In this document: one piece after another, positions 26,362 through 34,778 of the stretch
Position numbering within the stretch: position 1 is the first letter of the stretch
Layout: each line of letters opens with the position of its first letter
Origin: UBA11574 sp963752565
GTDB taxonomy: Bacteria > Desulfobacterota > Desulfobacteria > Desulfobacterales > UBA11574
Assembly (NCBI GenBank): GCA_963752565.1
Contig: CAVVZC010000005.1
Location: forward strand, 34,303-98,302
Direction: 5' to 3'
DNA length: 64,000 nt
Translations under genes and position numbers: made by a program
Notes under the pieces: model-generated
The model's input: only the letters and a program-made list of their open reading frames with translations
The model's database searches: none
Told to the model about the DNA's origin: nothing

Positions 26362-27429
26362 ATGCCTTTTTCAATAAAACGAATAAAAACCCGCCAGATC
26401 AAAGTTGGAGATGTAAGTGTGGGCGGGACAGCACCGGTTGCCGTCCAATCCATGACCAATACTTTTACCCGGGATGTTAAATCCACGGTCTCACAAATCC
26501 ATCGGCTGGAAAAAGCTGGGTGTGAAATCGTCAGGGCGGCTGTGCCTGACTTTGAAGCTGCTGAAGCGATATCTTCAATTAAACAACAAATTTCGATACC
26601 CATTATTGCCGACATTCATTTCGACTATCGCCTTGCTATTGCTTCGGCGAAGTCCGGCGCCGACGGCCTGCGAATTAACCCGGGGAATATCGGTGGTGAA
26701 AAAAAAGTCAAGGCGATTGTTGATTGCGCAAAGGATGTTAACATCCCCATTAGGATCGGGGTTAATTCAGGTTCTCTTGAAAAAGACATCCTAAAGAAAT
26801 ATAATGGGGCAAGCGCGGAAGCCATGGTTGAAAGCGGTATGCGACATATTGGTTTATTAACATCTTTTGACTTTAATAACATAAAGATTTCAATAAAGGC
26901 CTCTGATGTCCATCGTACCATAGAGGCATACCGACTTCTTTCCTCAAAAACCGATCTGCCCCTTCATGTGGGAGTAACAGAGGCAGGAGGACTCTATTCC
27001 GGAGTCGTCAAGTCGTCTCTTGGCATCGGAATGCTCCTTTCAGAAGGTATCGGGGATACGATTCGTGTTTCTTTGACCCGGGACCCGGTGGAAGAGGTCA
27101 GGGTTGGATACGAAATCCTGAAAGCGTTGGACATCCGCCAATACGGGCCGGACATTATATCCTGTCCCACTTGCGGTCGCTGTAAAATCGACCTGTTTAA
27201 AATTCTCGAACAGGTTGAAAACGCTTTATTGTTAAAGCCGGTGCCCATCAAACTTGCCATTATGGGCTGTGTAGTGAACGGGCCGGGAGAGGCCAAAGAG
27301 GCCGATATCGGTGTTGCCGGTGGCGATGGTACAGGAATCCTTTTTAAAAAAGGAAAGGTTCTAAAAAAATTTCCTGAAGACAAAATTGTCGAGGTTTTAC
27401 TGGCTGAGATTGATAAATTTGATAAATAG
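26362..27429 (+). CDS. ispG: 4-hydroxy-3-methylbut-2-en-1-yl diphosphate synthase
   Basis: 355-residue Fe-S enzyme (GcpE) of the MEP isoprenoid pathway, converting MEcPP to HMBPP. It shows the TIM-barrel start VQSMTNTFTRDV and RINPGNIGG. The three cluster cysteines are in CPTCGRCK and GCVVNGPGEAKEAD. Length is typical of the short bacterial form. ATG at 26362 begins MPFSIKRIKTRQIKVG. It is followed by proS after 140 bp. Confidence 0.97.
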   Translation: MPFSIKRIKTRQIKVGDVSVGGTAPVAVQSMTNTFTRDVKSTVSQIHRLEKAGCEIVRAAVPDFEAAEAISSIKQQISIPIIADIHFDYRLAIASAKSGADGLRINPGNIGGEKKVKAIVDCAKDVNIPIRIGVNSGSLEKDILKKYNGASAEAMVESGMRHIGLLTSFDFNNIKISIKASDVHRTIEAYRLLSSKTDLPLHVGVTEAGGLYSGVVKSSLGIGMLLSEGIGDTIRVSLTRDPVEEVRVGYEILKALDIRQYGPDIISCPTCGRCKIDLFKILEQVENALLLKPVPIKLAIMGCVVNGPGEAKEADIGVAGGDGTGILFKKGKVLKKFPEDKIVEVLLAEIDKFDK

Positions 27430-27569
27430 CCCCATAGGGTTCTTTCATTATCAGCCCTTATTCATAAGTTTTTATCCGCTTTTGGATTATTTTCAGAAAA
27501 AATTTAATAGTATCTAAAGCGGTAATATCATCAGACATAGAAGATGTTGCACGAATTAAGGAATGTTAA

Positions 27570-29090
27570 ATGGGAAATCAGAACAAGACTGCAATAACAC
27601 CAACGCGAGCTGAAGATTATCCCCAATGGTATCAGGAGGTGGTCAAAGCATCAGATATGGCTGAACGATCACCGGTGAGAGGGTGTATGGTCATAAAACC
27701 ATGGGGATATTCTCTCTGGGAAAACATCGTGAGGGTAATGGATGACATGTTTAAAGAAACAGGGGTTAAAAATGCATATTTTCCGCTTTTTATCCCCCTG
27801 TCTTTTCTCGAGAAAGAGGCCAAACATGTAGAAGGATTTGCAAAAGAATGTGCCGTTGTGACCCACCACCGGCTGGAAAAAGGATTCGACGGCAGGCTTG
27901 AACCCGCAGGCGCACTCAATGAACCCCTGATTGTACGCCCAACTTCTGAAACGATCATTGGAGATTCGTTTTCAAAATGGATTGGGAGTTATCGAGATCT
28001 CCCCATACTTATCAATCAATGGGCAAATGTCGTGAGATGGGAAATGCGAACGCGCCTTTTCTTACGAACCAGTGAATTTTTATGGCAAGAAGGCCACACG
28101 GCCCATGCAACGAAAGAAGAAGCCATCGAGCGGACGAAATTAATGCTAGATGTTTATGCCAGGATGGCTGAAGAATACCTGGCCATGCCGGTTATTAAAG
28201 GAAGAAAATCAGCTTCCGAAAGATTTCCCGGAGCGGTCGATACCCTGTCCATGGAAGCGATGATGCAAGACAGAAAAGGTCTTCAGGCCGGCACATCACA
28301 TTTTTTGGGACAAAATTTTGCAAAGGCTTCTGACATCAAGTTTCAGACTGCTTTAGAGACTGAAGAATATGCGTGGACCACTTCATGGGGCTCATCCACC
28401 CGGCTTATCGGTGGAATCATCATGTCCCACGGTGATGATGACGGTATCGTTCTCCCGCCAAAGGTTGCGTCCTCACATGTCGTCTTGATGCCCATCATCC
28501 GGAAGCCTGAAGACAGAGGAAAGGTGATGGAATTTGTGGAAAGCTTGAAAAAAGAGCTGAATGACAAAACCTACCATCATCGTCGACTTAGGGTAGAGAT
28601 TGACAGTCGCGAGATCGGTGGCGCCAGGGGATGGGAATGGATAAAAAAAGGGATACCGATTCGGGTGGAAATCGGACCTAGAGATATTGCCGAAAATTCC
28701 GTATACGTTGCACGTAGAGACAAAAACCACAAAGATAAAACGTCCATAAAAAAAGATCATTTTGTTCGAGAAATAACACACATTCTGGATGAGATTCAGG
28801 ACACATTATTTGAACGTGCCTTGTCCTTTAGAAAAAAATACACCTTTTCAATCGATGATAAGAATGAATTCTATGATTTTTTCACCCCAGAAAATCTGGA
28901 AAAGCCTGAAATACACGGCGGGTTTGCACATTCCCACTGGTGCGGGGAAGATGTTTGCGAGACGAAAATTAAAGACGATCTTGCTGTTACGATTCGATGT
29001 ATTCCCTTTGATAAACTAATAGAGAAAGGAAAGTGTATATGCTGCGGCAATCCCAGCACCGGCCGAGTCGTCTTTGCTAAGGCATATTGA
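27570..29090 (+). CDS. proS: Prolyl-tRNA synthetase (archaeal/eukaryal-type, class II)
   Basis: 506-residue enzyme charging tRNA-Pro. It is the short ProS form without the bacterial editing insertion. Class II motifs: motif 2 in LRTSEFLWQEGHTAH and motif 3 in SWGSSTRLIGGIIMSHGDD. The C-terminal extension carries a zinc-like cluster (CGEDVCETKI ... CICCG) and ends with AKAY, the usual C-terminal Tyr. ATG 27570 opens MGNQNKTAITPTRAEDYPQWY. Confidence 0.97.
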   Translation: MGNQNKTAITPTRAEDYPQWYQEVVKASDMAERSPVRGCMVIKPWGYSLWENIVRVMDDMFKETGVKNAYFPLFIPLSFLEKEAKHVEGFAKECAVVTHHRLEKGFDGRLEPAGALNEPLIVRPTSETIIGDSFSKWIGSYRDLPILINQWANVVRWEMRTRLFLRTSEFLWQEGHTAHATKEEAIERTKLMLDVYARMAEEYLAMPVIKGRKSASERFPGAVDTLSMEAMMQDRKGLQAGTSHFLGQNFAKASDIKFQTALETEEYAWTTSWGSSTRLIGGIIMSHGDDDGIVLPPKVASSHVVLMPIIRKPEDRGKVMEFVESLKKELNDKTYHHRRLRVEIDSREIGGARGWEWIKKGIPIRVEIGPRDIAENSVYVARRDKNHKDKTSIKKDHFVREITHILDEIQDTLFERALSFRKKYTFSIDDKNEFYDFFTPENLEKPEIHGGFAHSHWCGEDVCETKIKDDLAVTIRCIPFDKLIEKGKCICCGNPSTGRVVFAKAY

Positions 29091-29480
29091 TTTATTTTTT
29101 TGCATCGAAAACCTGGTTCTCTGGACTAGGTCAGAAACAAATGGCTCTGCCTTGGCAGTTTTGTGTCTAAAAATACAAATTACAAGCACCAAATTACAAA
29201 TTAACCTGCCTCAGGCGGGTTAATTTCGAATTTTTACACTGTTAAATCCCTCGCCTCGGGAGGGTCCGCCTTTAGGCGGAATTTAACAGGGCGAGTATTC
29301 AATGACCAAAAACTCCGAGTAGGAGACATTGTTTGGATTTTCGAATTTCGGTCATTGAAAATTTGTTTGTTATTTGGGATTTGATATTTGGAATTTCAAT
29401 AAGACAATGAAGTTTGAACAAAGCAAATTCCCTCTGGGGATAATCAAAGCCTGGTCCTCTGGGCTCGGATTCTTTACATT
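29091..29480. repeat. Intergenic cluster of short inverted repeats
   Basis: No gene. Several inverted repeats are nested: CCTGCCTCAGGCGGG, TCCGCCTTTAGGCGGA, TTCAATGACC (29299) against GGTCATTGAAA (29350), and the A/T-rich CAAATTACAAGCACCAAATT against its inverse near 29375. These look like genomic repeat debris common in this group. Confidence 0.5.
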
Positions 29481-31628
29481 ATGATCCGTATTAACGACAT
29501 CATCGACAAAATTAGCGAGTATTACCAGGATGCGGATCTTGATATTATCGATCGCGCATATATTTACTCTGCCAGGGTTCACGATGGACAGGTTCGCCTT
29601 TCCGGCGAGCCCTATTTGTCGCATCCCCTTGAAGTGGCCGCCATCCTCACCGACATGAAGCTCGATGTTGTCAGTGTTGCCGCTGGCCTGTTGCACGATG
29701 TTGTTGAGGATACACACGCCACCATAGAAGAAATCAATGAGATGTTCGGCAAAGATATCAGCCATATTGTATCGGGTGTAACCAAACTGAGCGTCCTCCC
29801 TTTTAGCAGCGGCTCTCAGGCACGCCAGGCTGAAAGCATCAGAAAAATGATCCTGGCAATGGCGGATGATATCCGGGTCATATTGATCAAACTGGCAGAT
29901 CGACTTCACAATATGAGGACATTGAAGTTTCACTCGCCGGAGAAAAAGGCAAAAATTGCTAGAGAAACCCTCGATATCTACGCCCCAATCGCCGGCCGTC
30001 TCGGTATTTACTGGATCAAAAAGGAACTTGAAGACGCATCGTTTATGTATATCCAACCTGATGAATATTCCAAAATAGAACAGCTTGTAAATAAAGATAA
30101 AGAAGACGGCGAAAAATATATTGAAACGGTCAGAGACCTCATCAAAAAAAAGATGGATGAGCACAACCTTGAATGCGAAGTTCTTGGAAGGTATAAATAT
30201 TTTTACAGTATATATAAGAAAATGTTGTCCCAGAACCTTGAATTTGAAGATGTCTACGATATCATTGCATTTAGAATAATTCTGGATACAGTACCCCATT
30301 GCTATGAAGCACTCGGGGTGATTCATTCTCTATGGAAACCGGTTGCTAAAAAGTTCAAGGATTATATTGGGGTTCCAAAGCCCAATATGTACCAGTCCCT
30401 TCATACAACCGTTATCGGCCCTTTTGGAGAACGTATTGAAATTCAGATTCGAACATGGGAAATGGATAAAGTTGCCAAATCAGGTATCGCTGCCCACTGG
30501 AGCTACAAGGAAGGTCTTCATTTTGATGAGAAGACGACCAAAACGTTTTCCTGGATACAGAACCTGGTGGAAAACCAGGAAAATTTTGAAAATCCAGATG
30601 AATTTTTGGAAAATGTCCGCATTGATCTCTTTCCAGATGAAGTGTATGTTTTTACTCCCCGAGGAGAGATAAAAACAGTGCCCAGTGGCGCTACTCCTGT
30701 GGATTTTGCATACTTAATTCATACAGAAGTGGGGAATCAGTGTGTCGGGGCCAAAGTGAACGGTCGTATCGTCCCTTTGCAATATGAATTGAAAACCGGC
30801 GATACCGTTGAAATATCCACATCAAAAAAGAGTCATCCCAGTAAAGACTGGCTCAATTTTGTCAAAACTGTCAAAGCCCGTTCCAGGATCAGACAATGGA
30901 TCAAAACCCAGGAAAAAGAACGAAGCATTACCCTCGGTCGGGAGATGTGCGAAAAGGCATTTCGAAAATATCGCCTAAATTTTAATACACTCTTGAAATC
31001 AGAAGAGATGGGGAAGGTGGTGAAGCATTTTGGCTTTAAGCATGTGGATGATCTGATTGCAAGCGTTGGTTACGGAAAAATTACGCCTTTGCAGATTATT
31101 CGAAAGGTTGAGCCGAAACCCGAAAAAACAGAAGATTCCGAATCCTTTCTGGATAAAATCATTAGCCGCGTTAGAAAGAAAAAGCCGAAGAAGGGTGTGA
31201 CTGTAAAAGGTGTCGACGATATTTTGATCAAGTTTGGAAAATGCTGTCAGCCGGTTCCAGGAGATTCTATTATAGGTTATATTACAAGGGGTTATGGAGT
31301 TACCGTCCATCGCACAAGTTGTGTTAATGCTATGAAAATGAGCCCTGAACGACAGATAGATGTGGAATGGAGTGTGGATATAGCTGATACATATCCTGTA
31401 AAGATTTTGGTTCGTTCTTATGACAGGGTTGGATTGCTGGCGGATATTACTGCAAATATCAGCAAAAATGGCGCCAATATTTTAAGTGCGAACACAGAAA
31501 CACGGGATAGTAAGATCGTCGACAGTTTATTCACCATAGCCGTCGAAAACACCGACCATTTAAACAGGGTTCTCTCGGCGATTAGAAAGGTGAAACATAT
31601 TCAGGATGTCAGGAGAATTGACAGATGA
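29481..31628 (+). CDS. Bifunctional (p)ppGpp synthetase/hydrolase (RelA/SpoT)
   Basis: 715-residue stringent-response enzyme. Domains in order: HD hydrolase (about 25-200, with GLLHDVVEDTHATIEE), synthetase (about 235-350, with YKYFYSIYKKM and PNMYQSLHTTVIGPFGERIEIQIRT), TGS (about 385-450, DEVYVFTPRGEIKTVPSGATPVDFAY), a helical linker and a C-terminal ACT domain. Both catalytic halves look intact, as expected for the single Rsh enzyme of a deltaproteobacterium. ATG 29481 is consistent with the family start. It ends convergent with rpmB over a shared hairpin. Confidence 0.96.
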   Translation: MIRINDIIDKISEYYQDADLDIIDRAYIYSARVHDGQVRLSGEPYLSHPLEVAAILTDMKLDVVSVAAGLLHDVVEDTHATIEEINEMFGKDISHIVSGVTKLSVLPFSSGSQARQAESIRKMILAMADDIRVILIKLADRLHNMRTLKFHSPEKKAKIARETLDIYAPIAGRLGIYWIKKELEDASFMYIQPDEYSKIEQLVNKDKEDGEKYIETVRDLIKKKMDEHNLECEVLGRYKYFYSIYKKMLSQNLEFEDVYDIIAFRIILDTVPHCYEALGVIHSLWKPVAKKFKDYIGVPKPNMYQSLHTTVIGPFGERIEIQIRTWEMDKVAKSGIAAHWSYKEGLHFDEKTTKTFSWIQNLVENQENFENPDEFLENVRIDLFPDEVYVFTPRGEIKTVPSGATPVDFAYLIHTEVGNQCVGAKVNGRIVPLQYELKTGDTVEISTSKKSHPSKDWLNFVKTVKARSRIRQWIKTQEKERSITLGREMCEKAFRKYRLNFNTLLKSEEMGKVVKHFGFKHVDDLIASVGYGKITPLQIIRKVEPKPEKTEDSESFLDKIISRVRKKKPKKGVTVKGVDDILIKFGKCCQPVPGDSIIGYITRGYGVTVHRTSCVNAMKMSPERQIDVEWSVDIADTYPVKILVRSYDRVGLLADITANISKNGANILSANTETRDSKIVDSLFTIAVENTDHLNRVLSAIRKVKHIQDVRRIDR

Positions 31629-31662
31629 TCCGTATTTGTTTTGGTTGTTTTTTAGCCTTTTT

Positions 31663-31686
31663 AAAAGGTCTATTTGAGACCCTTTT
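31663..31686. terminator. Bidirectional terminator between relA/spoT and rpmB
   Basis: AAAAGGTCT and AGACCCTTTT form a stem around ATTTG, with T-rich sequence on both sides. It sits between two convergent gene ends. Confidence 0.7.
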
Positions 31687-31690
31687 CGAT

Positions 31691-31882
31691 TTAGGGTGCT
31701 TTAACAATATGTCCCGATTTAATACAGCTGGTACAAACCATCATCTTTTTAACCCTTCCTTTGTGTAATGCTCTTACCCTCTGAAGGTTTGGATTAAAGC
31801 GACGTTTCGTTACATTATGAGCATGGCTTATATTGTGGCCAAAGAGGGGCTTTTTCCCGCATATTTCACACATTCTGGACAT
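31691..31882 (-). CDS. rpmB: 50S ribosomal protein L28
   Basis: 63-residue ribosomal protein. It shows the zinc-finger form: MSRMCEICGKKPLFGHNISH ... TSCIKSGHIVK, with two CxxC pairs, and the conserved NVTKRRFNPNLQRVR. GGAG lies upstream of the ATG. Transcribed alone, terminating against the relA/spoT gene. Confidence 0.96.
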   Translation of the reverse strand: MSRMCEICGKKPLFGHNISHAHNVTKRRFNPNLQRVRALHKGRVKKMMVCTSCIKSGHIVKAP

Positions 31883-31955
31883 GATTATTTCTCCTTTTCA
31901 AAAACAAGAACTAGCTTTACTATAATATGACAGTATATATGTAAAGTATTTTTAT

Positions 31956-32612
31956 CTAATTTTTCTGATCTTTTGTCAGAAATTCTTCACAAAGTCTGGC
32001 ATATTGGAGCGCCTGTTGGTGAAATCCGACATCAGGAAAGTTGGATAGTACCGATTCGAAACGGCCTAAGGCTGCTTTATAATGTTTACTCTTATAATAA
32101 AAGAATCCGACATAAAATTCGTGTCCGGCAAGGCTTTTTATACATTTTTTAATGTGCTCTTCTGCTCTGTGAGTATAACCATCTTCAGGAAACTGTTTTT
32201 GAAGACGATTGAAAGTATCGAGTGCATTTTTTGCAGGGGTTTGATCCCTGTCGATGGTATCGATCCGCTCGTAATGACAGAGACCGATTTGAAAAATGAC
32301 ATAGGGGATGGCTTCGTTTCGGGGATGAAGGTTTTCAAATGCTTCATATGCTGCCACAGCTTCTTCATAATTTTTTATATGGTAATACGCATCCGCAATT
32401 TTCAGTTCAGCAAGAATAACATACTTGCTGAAAGGATACCAGTCTCTAAGTTTTTCAAAGGATTCTATGGAATCCTGATAATCCTCGTCGTTGAATTGAT
32501 CCATCCCATTGCTGACCAGTTCCAGAGCAGTCTCTTCTTCTTTTGTCTCAAACCACGCACAACCGGAAAACACAAACAATAGAATAAGGATTAAAGTAAT
32601 GATTCGTTTCAT
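31956..32612 (-). CDS. bamD: Outer-membrane assembly lipoprotein BamD
   Basis: 218 residues. The lipobox VFSGC at 14-18 anchors the protein to the outer membrane. TPR-type helices follow (SNGMDQFNDEDYQDSIESF, ADAYYHIKNYEEAVAAYEAF, ...), matching BamD/ComL of the BAM complex. Length is slightly short but complete. Its ATG overlaps the stop of the decayed trxB by four bases, so it was co-transcribed with trxA-trxB. Confidence 0.9.
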   Translation of the reverse strand: MKRIITLILILLFVFSGCAWFETKEEETALELVSNGMDQFNDEDYQDSIESFEKLRDWYPFSKYVILAELKIADAYYHIKNYEEAVAAYEAFENLHPRNEAIPYVIFQIGLCHYERIDTIDRDQTPAKNALDTFNRLQKQFPEDGYTHRAEEHIKKCIKSLAGHEFYVGFFYYKSKHYKAALGRFESVLSNFPDVGFHQQALQYARLCEEFLTKDQKN

Positions 32613-32918
32613 TTTTTCAGGTTTTCGATATATTGCCCTGCTGAGAATGCTGCTATCGCACCGTCACCTAAGGCGGTTGCGATCTGGCGCAGCGGCGTAT
32701 TTCTAACATCTCCGACTGAAAATACCCGGATCGCTGATTCCTTCCGGAAATCCAGGATAATTTTCGACCCAGTCTGAGATAATGATCTGTCCGCCGGTCA
32801 TCAATTTTTCCAATAAAACGGCCTTTAATCCGGAGCGTGCCGCATAAAGACCGGCGGTTAGCCCTGCCGGACCACCGCCGATAATGAGAAGCTCGTAATC
32901 GACATTTTTCATTTGCAA
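32609..32918 (-). pseudogene. trxB: Thioredoxin reductase, large internal deletion and frame change
   Basis: The N-terminus is normal TrxB: YELLIIGGGPAGLTAGLYAA (FAD site) through ENYPGFPEGIS. It then jumps to the C-terminal region in another frame: FSVGDVRNTPLRQIATALGD and AAFSAGQYIENLKK. The NADPH domain and the CxxC active site are missing, so about 200 codons are lost and the reading frame ends at a TAG in the first frame. The product cannot work. trxA beside it is intact, and bamD overlaps the former stop. Confidence 0.9.
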
Positions 32919-32928
32919 GGTTTCTCTG

Positions 32929-33252
32929 CTAAACTTGAGATATCATTTCTTCAAGCCTTGATTTGGCAACGATACCAATAACCTTGTCCTGGATTTCTCC
33001 ATCTTTAAAGAAAATAAGGGTAGGGATGGATTTTATGCCGTATTTGGTGGGGGTTGCCGGATTTTCATCAACATTACATTTTGTAAACTTAACCTTTTCG
33101 CCGAAATCTGCAGCAAGTTCTTCGACGATGGGTCCAATTGCCCTGCACGGCCCACACCAGGGTGCCCAAAAATCGACCAATACAGGTTTATCTGACTGTA
33201 ATACTTCGGATTCAAAGCTGCTGTCGCCTACTTCAAGAATATCCTTTGCCAT
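32929..33252 (-). CDS. trxA: Thioredoxin
   Basis: 107-residue disulfide reductase. Active site WAPWCGPCRAIGP near residues 29-41, cis-Pro in KSIPTLIFF and the C-terminal GIVAKSRLEEMI. GGAAAG precedes the ATG. It was the first gene of a trxA-trxB-bamD unit; since trxB here is destroyed, another reductase must serve this thioredoxin. Confidence 0.96.
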   Translation of the reverse strand: MAKDILEVGDSSFESEVLQSDKPVLVDFWAPWCGPCRAIGPIVEELAADFGEKVKFTKCNVDENPATPTKYGIKSIPTLIFFKDGEIQDKVIGIVAKSRLEEMISQV

Positions 33253-33339
33253 AAAATTATTTCCTTTCCGTATTATTTTTTAAATTTAAACAGTTGGCTG
33301 AAATATAGTGACATGAATGGGGCTTGTCAACCTTTTCGG

Positions 33340-33456
33340 ATGAACGTTACAAATCTTTGAAATGATGTTTCCCACCCGTCCTTTTTTACTGGTTGCATCG
33401 ATGACGGCAATGGAACGTGGATTCAAAAGCGTTTGAAGATTGGGTAGATCTGTCAT
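33340..33456 (-). pseudogene. N-terminal fragment of an NDP-forming acyl-CoA synthetase
   Basis: Reading left from the ATG at 33456: MTDLPNLQTLLNPRSIAVID, then ATSKKGRVGNIISKICN. This matches the CoA-binding start of ADP-forming acetyl-CoA synthetases (LNPRSIAVIGAS...GKVGNIV). The glycine-rich motif is changed and the homology stops after about 37 codons. It occupies part of the 308-bp gap downstream of the DsrE gene's neighbour. Confidence 0.55.
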
Positions 33457-33560
33457 GAATCAAAAAAAGAGGTTAAAAAGCATAATAACAGACTGTATAA
33501 AAATTAACAACTATGGCGCTAATTTCAATGTTTTCAAAAACCCAAAATATTTCATTCCAG

Positions 33561-33866
33561 CTAAAATACAACGTACCGGTCACACGATTCAATCATTTCT
33601 GCATTTCTTGCCTGGGTGGCAAAGTCCTTGAACCCGACGCCCGGTACATCACCCGAAAGACCGTTTGCCCGAAAACTAACGTCACATACTGAAAGTTTGG
33701 CTTTGCCCACCAGTTGATCAAATTCCGGCTTTTGTGTAAGAAGAACCCCCTGACCGGTAAAAAAGATCTGAACACTTATCCCTTTATCATGGGCGGCTGT
33801 GGTTAAGGCGATGACATAATCAAGGTGCTTGTTCGAGCTTACGAGAATCCCTAATTTATTAGCCAT
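33561..33866 (-). CDS. DsrE-family sulfur-relay protein
   Basis: 101 residues with the DsrE/TusD-like alpha/beta fold pattern: KLGILVSSNKHLDYVIALTTAAHDKGISVQIFFTGQGV. Two cysteines: Cys63-type in LSVCDVSF, at the position of the persulfide-carrying Cys of DsrE-like proteins, and one near the C-terminus (ESCDRYVVF). Cytoplasmic, no signal. It probably carries sulfur with the DsrE-like protein at 34317-34604 and the YeeE transporter. Confidence 0.75.
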   Translation of the reverse strand: MANKLGILVSSNKHLDYVIALTTAAHDKGISVQIFFTGQGVLLTQKPEFDQLVGKAKLSVCDVSFRANGLSGDVPGVGFKDFATQARNAEMIESCDRYVVF

Positions 33867-34008
33867 GGCATTTGTTCCTTTTTATTAAGTTGATTTTAAT
33901 ATTTCAACTCCGAATCAATATGATACATGTTACAAGATTCGAACTGCTGCTGAATTTTTGAGTGTCTATTAAACGCATTTTTAGAATCAGGTCGTTTTCA
34001 ATTCGGAA

Positions 34009-34122
34009 ATGAAATATTTTCTAAGAGATCGAGCAATTCAGGAGATTGACCCAAGAGAAATAGGCGCCGGTTCATTTATCAGGGAAGGCACCTATATTAC
34101 GGAAAAGGACACTTCTGGATGA
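34009..34122 (+). CDS. Possible 37-residue open frame, uncertain
   Basis: MKYFLRDRAIQEIDPREIGA and onward to a TGA at 34120-34122, on the strand opposite its neighbours. The composition looks protein-like but there is no clear ribosome site, and I do not recognise it. It may be a gene remnant. Confidence 0.2.
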   Translation: MKYFLRDRAIQEIDPREIGAGSFIREGTYITEKDTSG

Positions 34123-34129
34123 AAAACGA

Positions 34130-34303
34130 TTACCACCAGCATACGACCTTGTCATATGAAAAAATTTCATCCACCAGTGCGGACCAGTCTATATCTTTTT
34201 CATAAAGAACGACCTTTTTAGCCCCTTCATCCTTTGAAAAGCTTTCGATAAACGGTTTTGTTGTATCGTCCGGTTCTGACCGAATAATATTTAATAGTTT
34301 CAT
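34130..34303 (-). CDS. 57-residue protein, DsrH/TusB-like candidate
   Basis: A compact frame: MKLLNIIRSEPDDTTKPFIE ... VLYEKDIDWSALVDEIFSYD and the end KVVCWW. AGAGG lies nine bases before the ATG, and the gene begins 13 bp after the stop of the DsrE-like gene at 34317. The pattern (N-terminal strand, helix, VLYEKDIDW strand, C-terminal Cys) resembles a short TusB/DsrH-type sulfur-relay subunit. This is an inference from context and shape. Confidence 0.6.
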   Translation of the reverse strand: MKLLNIIRSEPDDTTKPFIESFSKDEGAKKVVLYEKDIDWSALVDEIFSYDKVVCWW

Positions 34304-34316
34304 GATGGTATAACCT

Positions 34317-34604
34317 CTAAAAGGGAATAATTAGGTCTGCTTCTTTAAGCTTGACCAGCATTTTTTCGATGGTGATCGGCTTGAAGCCGTATTTTTCAAC
34401 ATTGGCAGGATGATTGGAATATCGTTCTCCCTCCATCTCGTCGATAAATTCCATGTTTTCACTGTAGGCCTCGTCCATATTTCCAATTTCATGGTTCAAA
34501 ACATACATCTGAACAGAAGCCGCTTCCAGGAGCAAACCGAGGCTGGTTCTAAGCCCTTCATACTGCTGGTCCACGTCTTTAATAAGTACGGCGATGTTTT
34601 CCAT
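34317..34604 (-). CDS. DsrE-like sulfur-relay protein
   Basis: 95 residues: ENIAVLIKDVDQQYEGLRTS opens with the beta strand and helix typical of DsrE/DsrF-like proteins. No cysteine is present, so it may be a structural partner instead of a carrier. GGAGGGG precedes the ATG; the ribosome site lies within the tail of the decayed tusA. It was probably co-transcribed with yeeE, tusA and the 57-residue gene. Confidence 0.7.
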   Translation of the reverse strand: MENIAVLIKDVDQQYEGLRTSLGLLLEAASVQMYVLNHEIGNMDEAYSENMEFIDEMEGERYSNHPANVEKYGFKPITIEKMLVKLKEADLIIPF

Positions 34605-34617
34605 TTAAAAATCACCC

Positions 34618-34768
34618 CTCCTTTTTTTTACCAAAAATCTCCAGTATTTGTCCGGGTTTTAGCTTTTTTTTAATGCTTTTTTGTCTTTAAAAACGGCATA
34701 GGACAGCTCAGTCCCCGGGAAGTCCAATGTTTCACCCGGTGGGATATTTCGACCATAATTATCGCCAT
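34618..34768 (-). pseudogene. tusA: TusA-family sulfur carrier, several frameshifts
   Basis: Pieces of TusA appear in successive frames: RNIPPGETLD, SRGLSCPMPFLKT, KKALKK, and LKPGQILEIFGKKKEG. The hallmark CPxP motif (SCPMP) survives. At least two indels, in GACTTCC and in the poly-A runs, break the frame, and the C-terminal third is missing. In YeeE/TusA pairs the carrier receives sulfur from the transporter, so its loss would affect this island. Confidence 0.75.
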
Positions 34769-34778
34769 TAATTGTTAA

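Noticed and set aside
29091..29480. Possible tRNA or small RNA gene in the repeat-rich gap after proS
   Set aside because: Hairpins are present, but no cloverleaf or T-loop (GGTTCGAATCC-type) sequence is visible; the patterns match simple inverted repeats.
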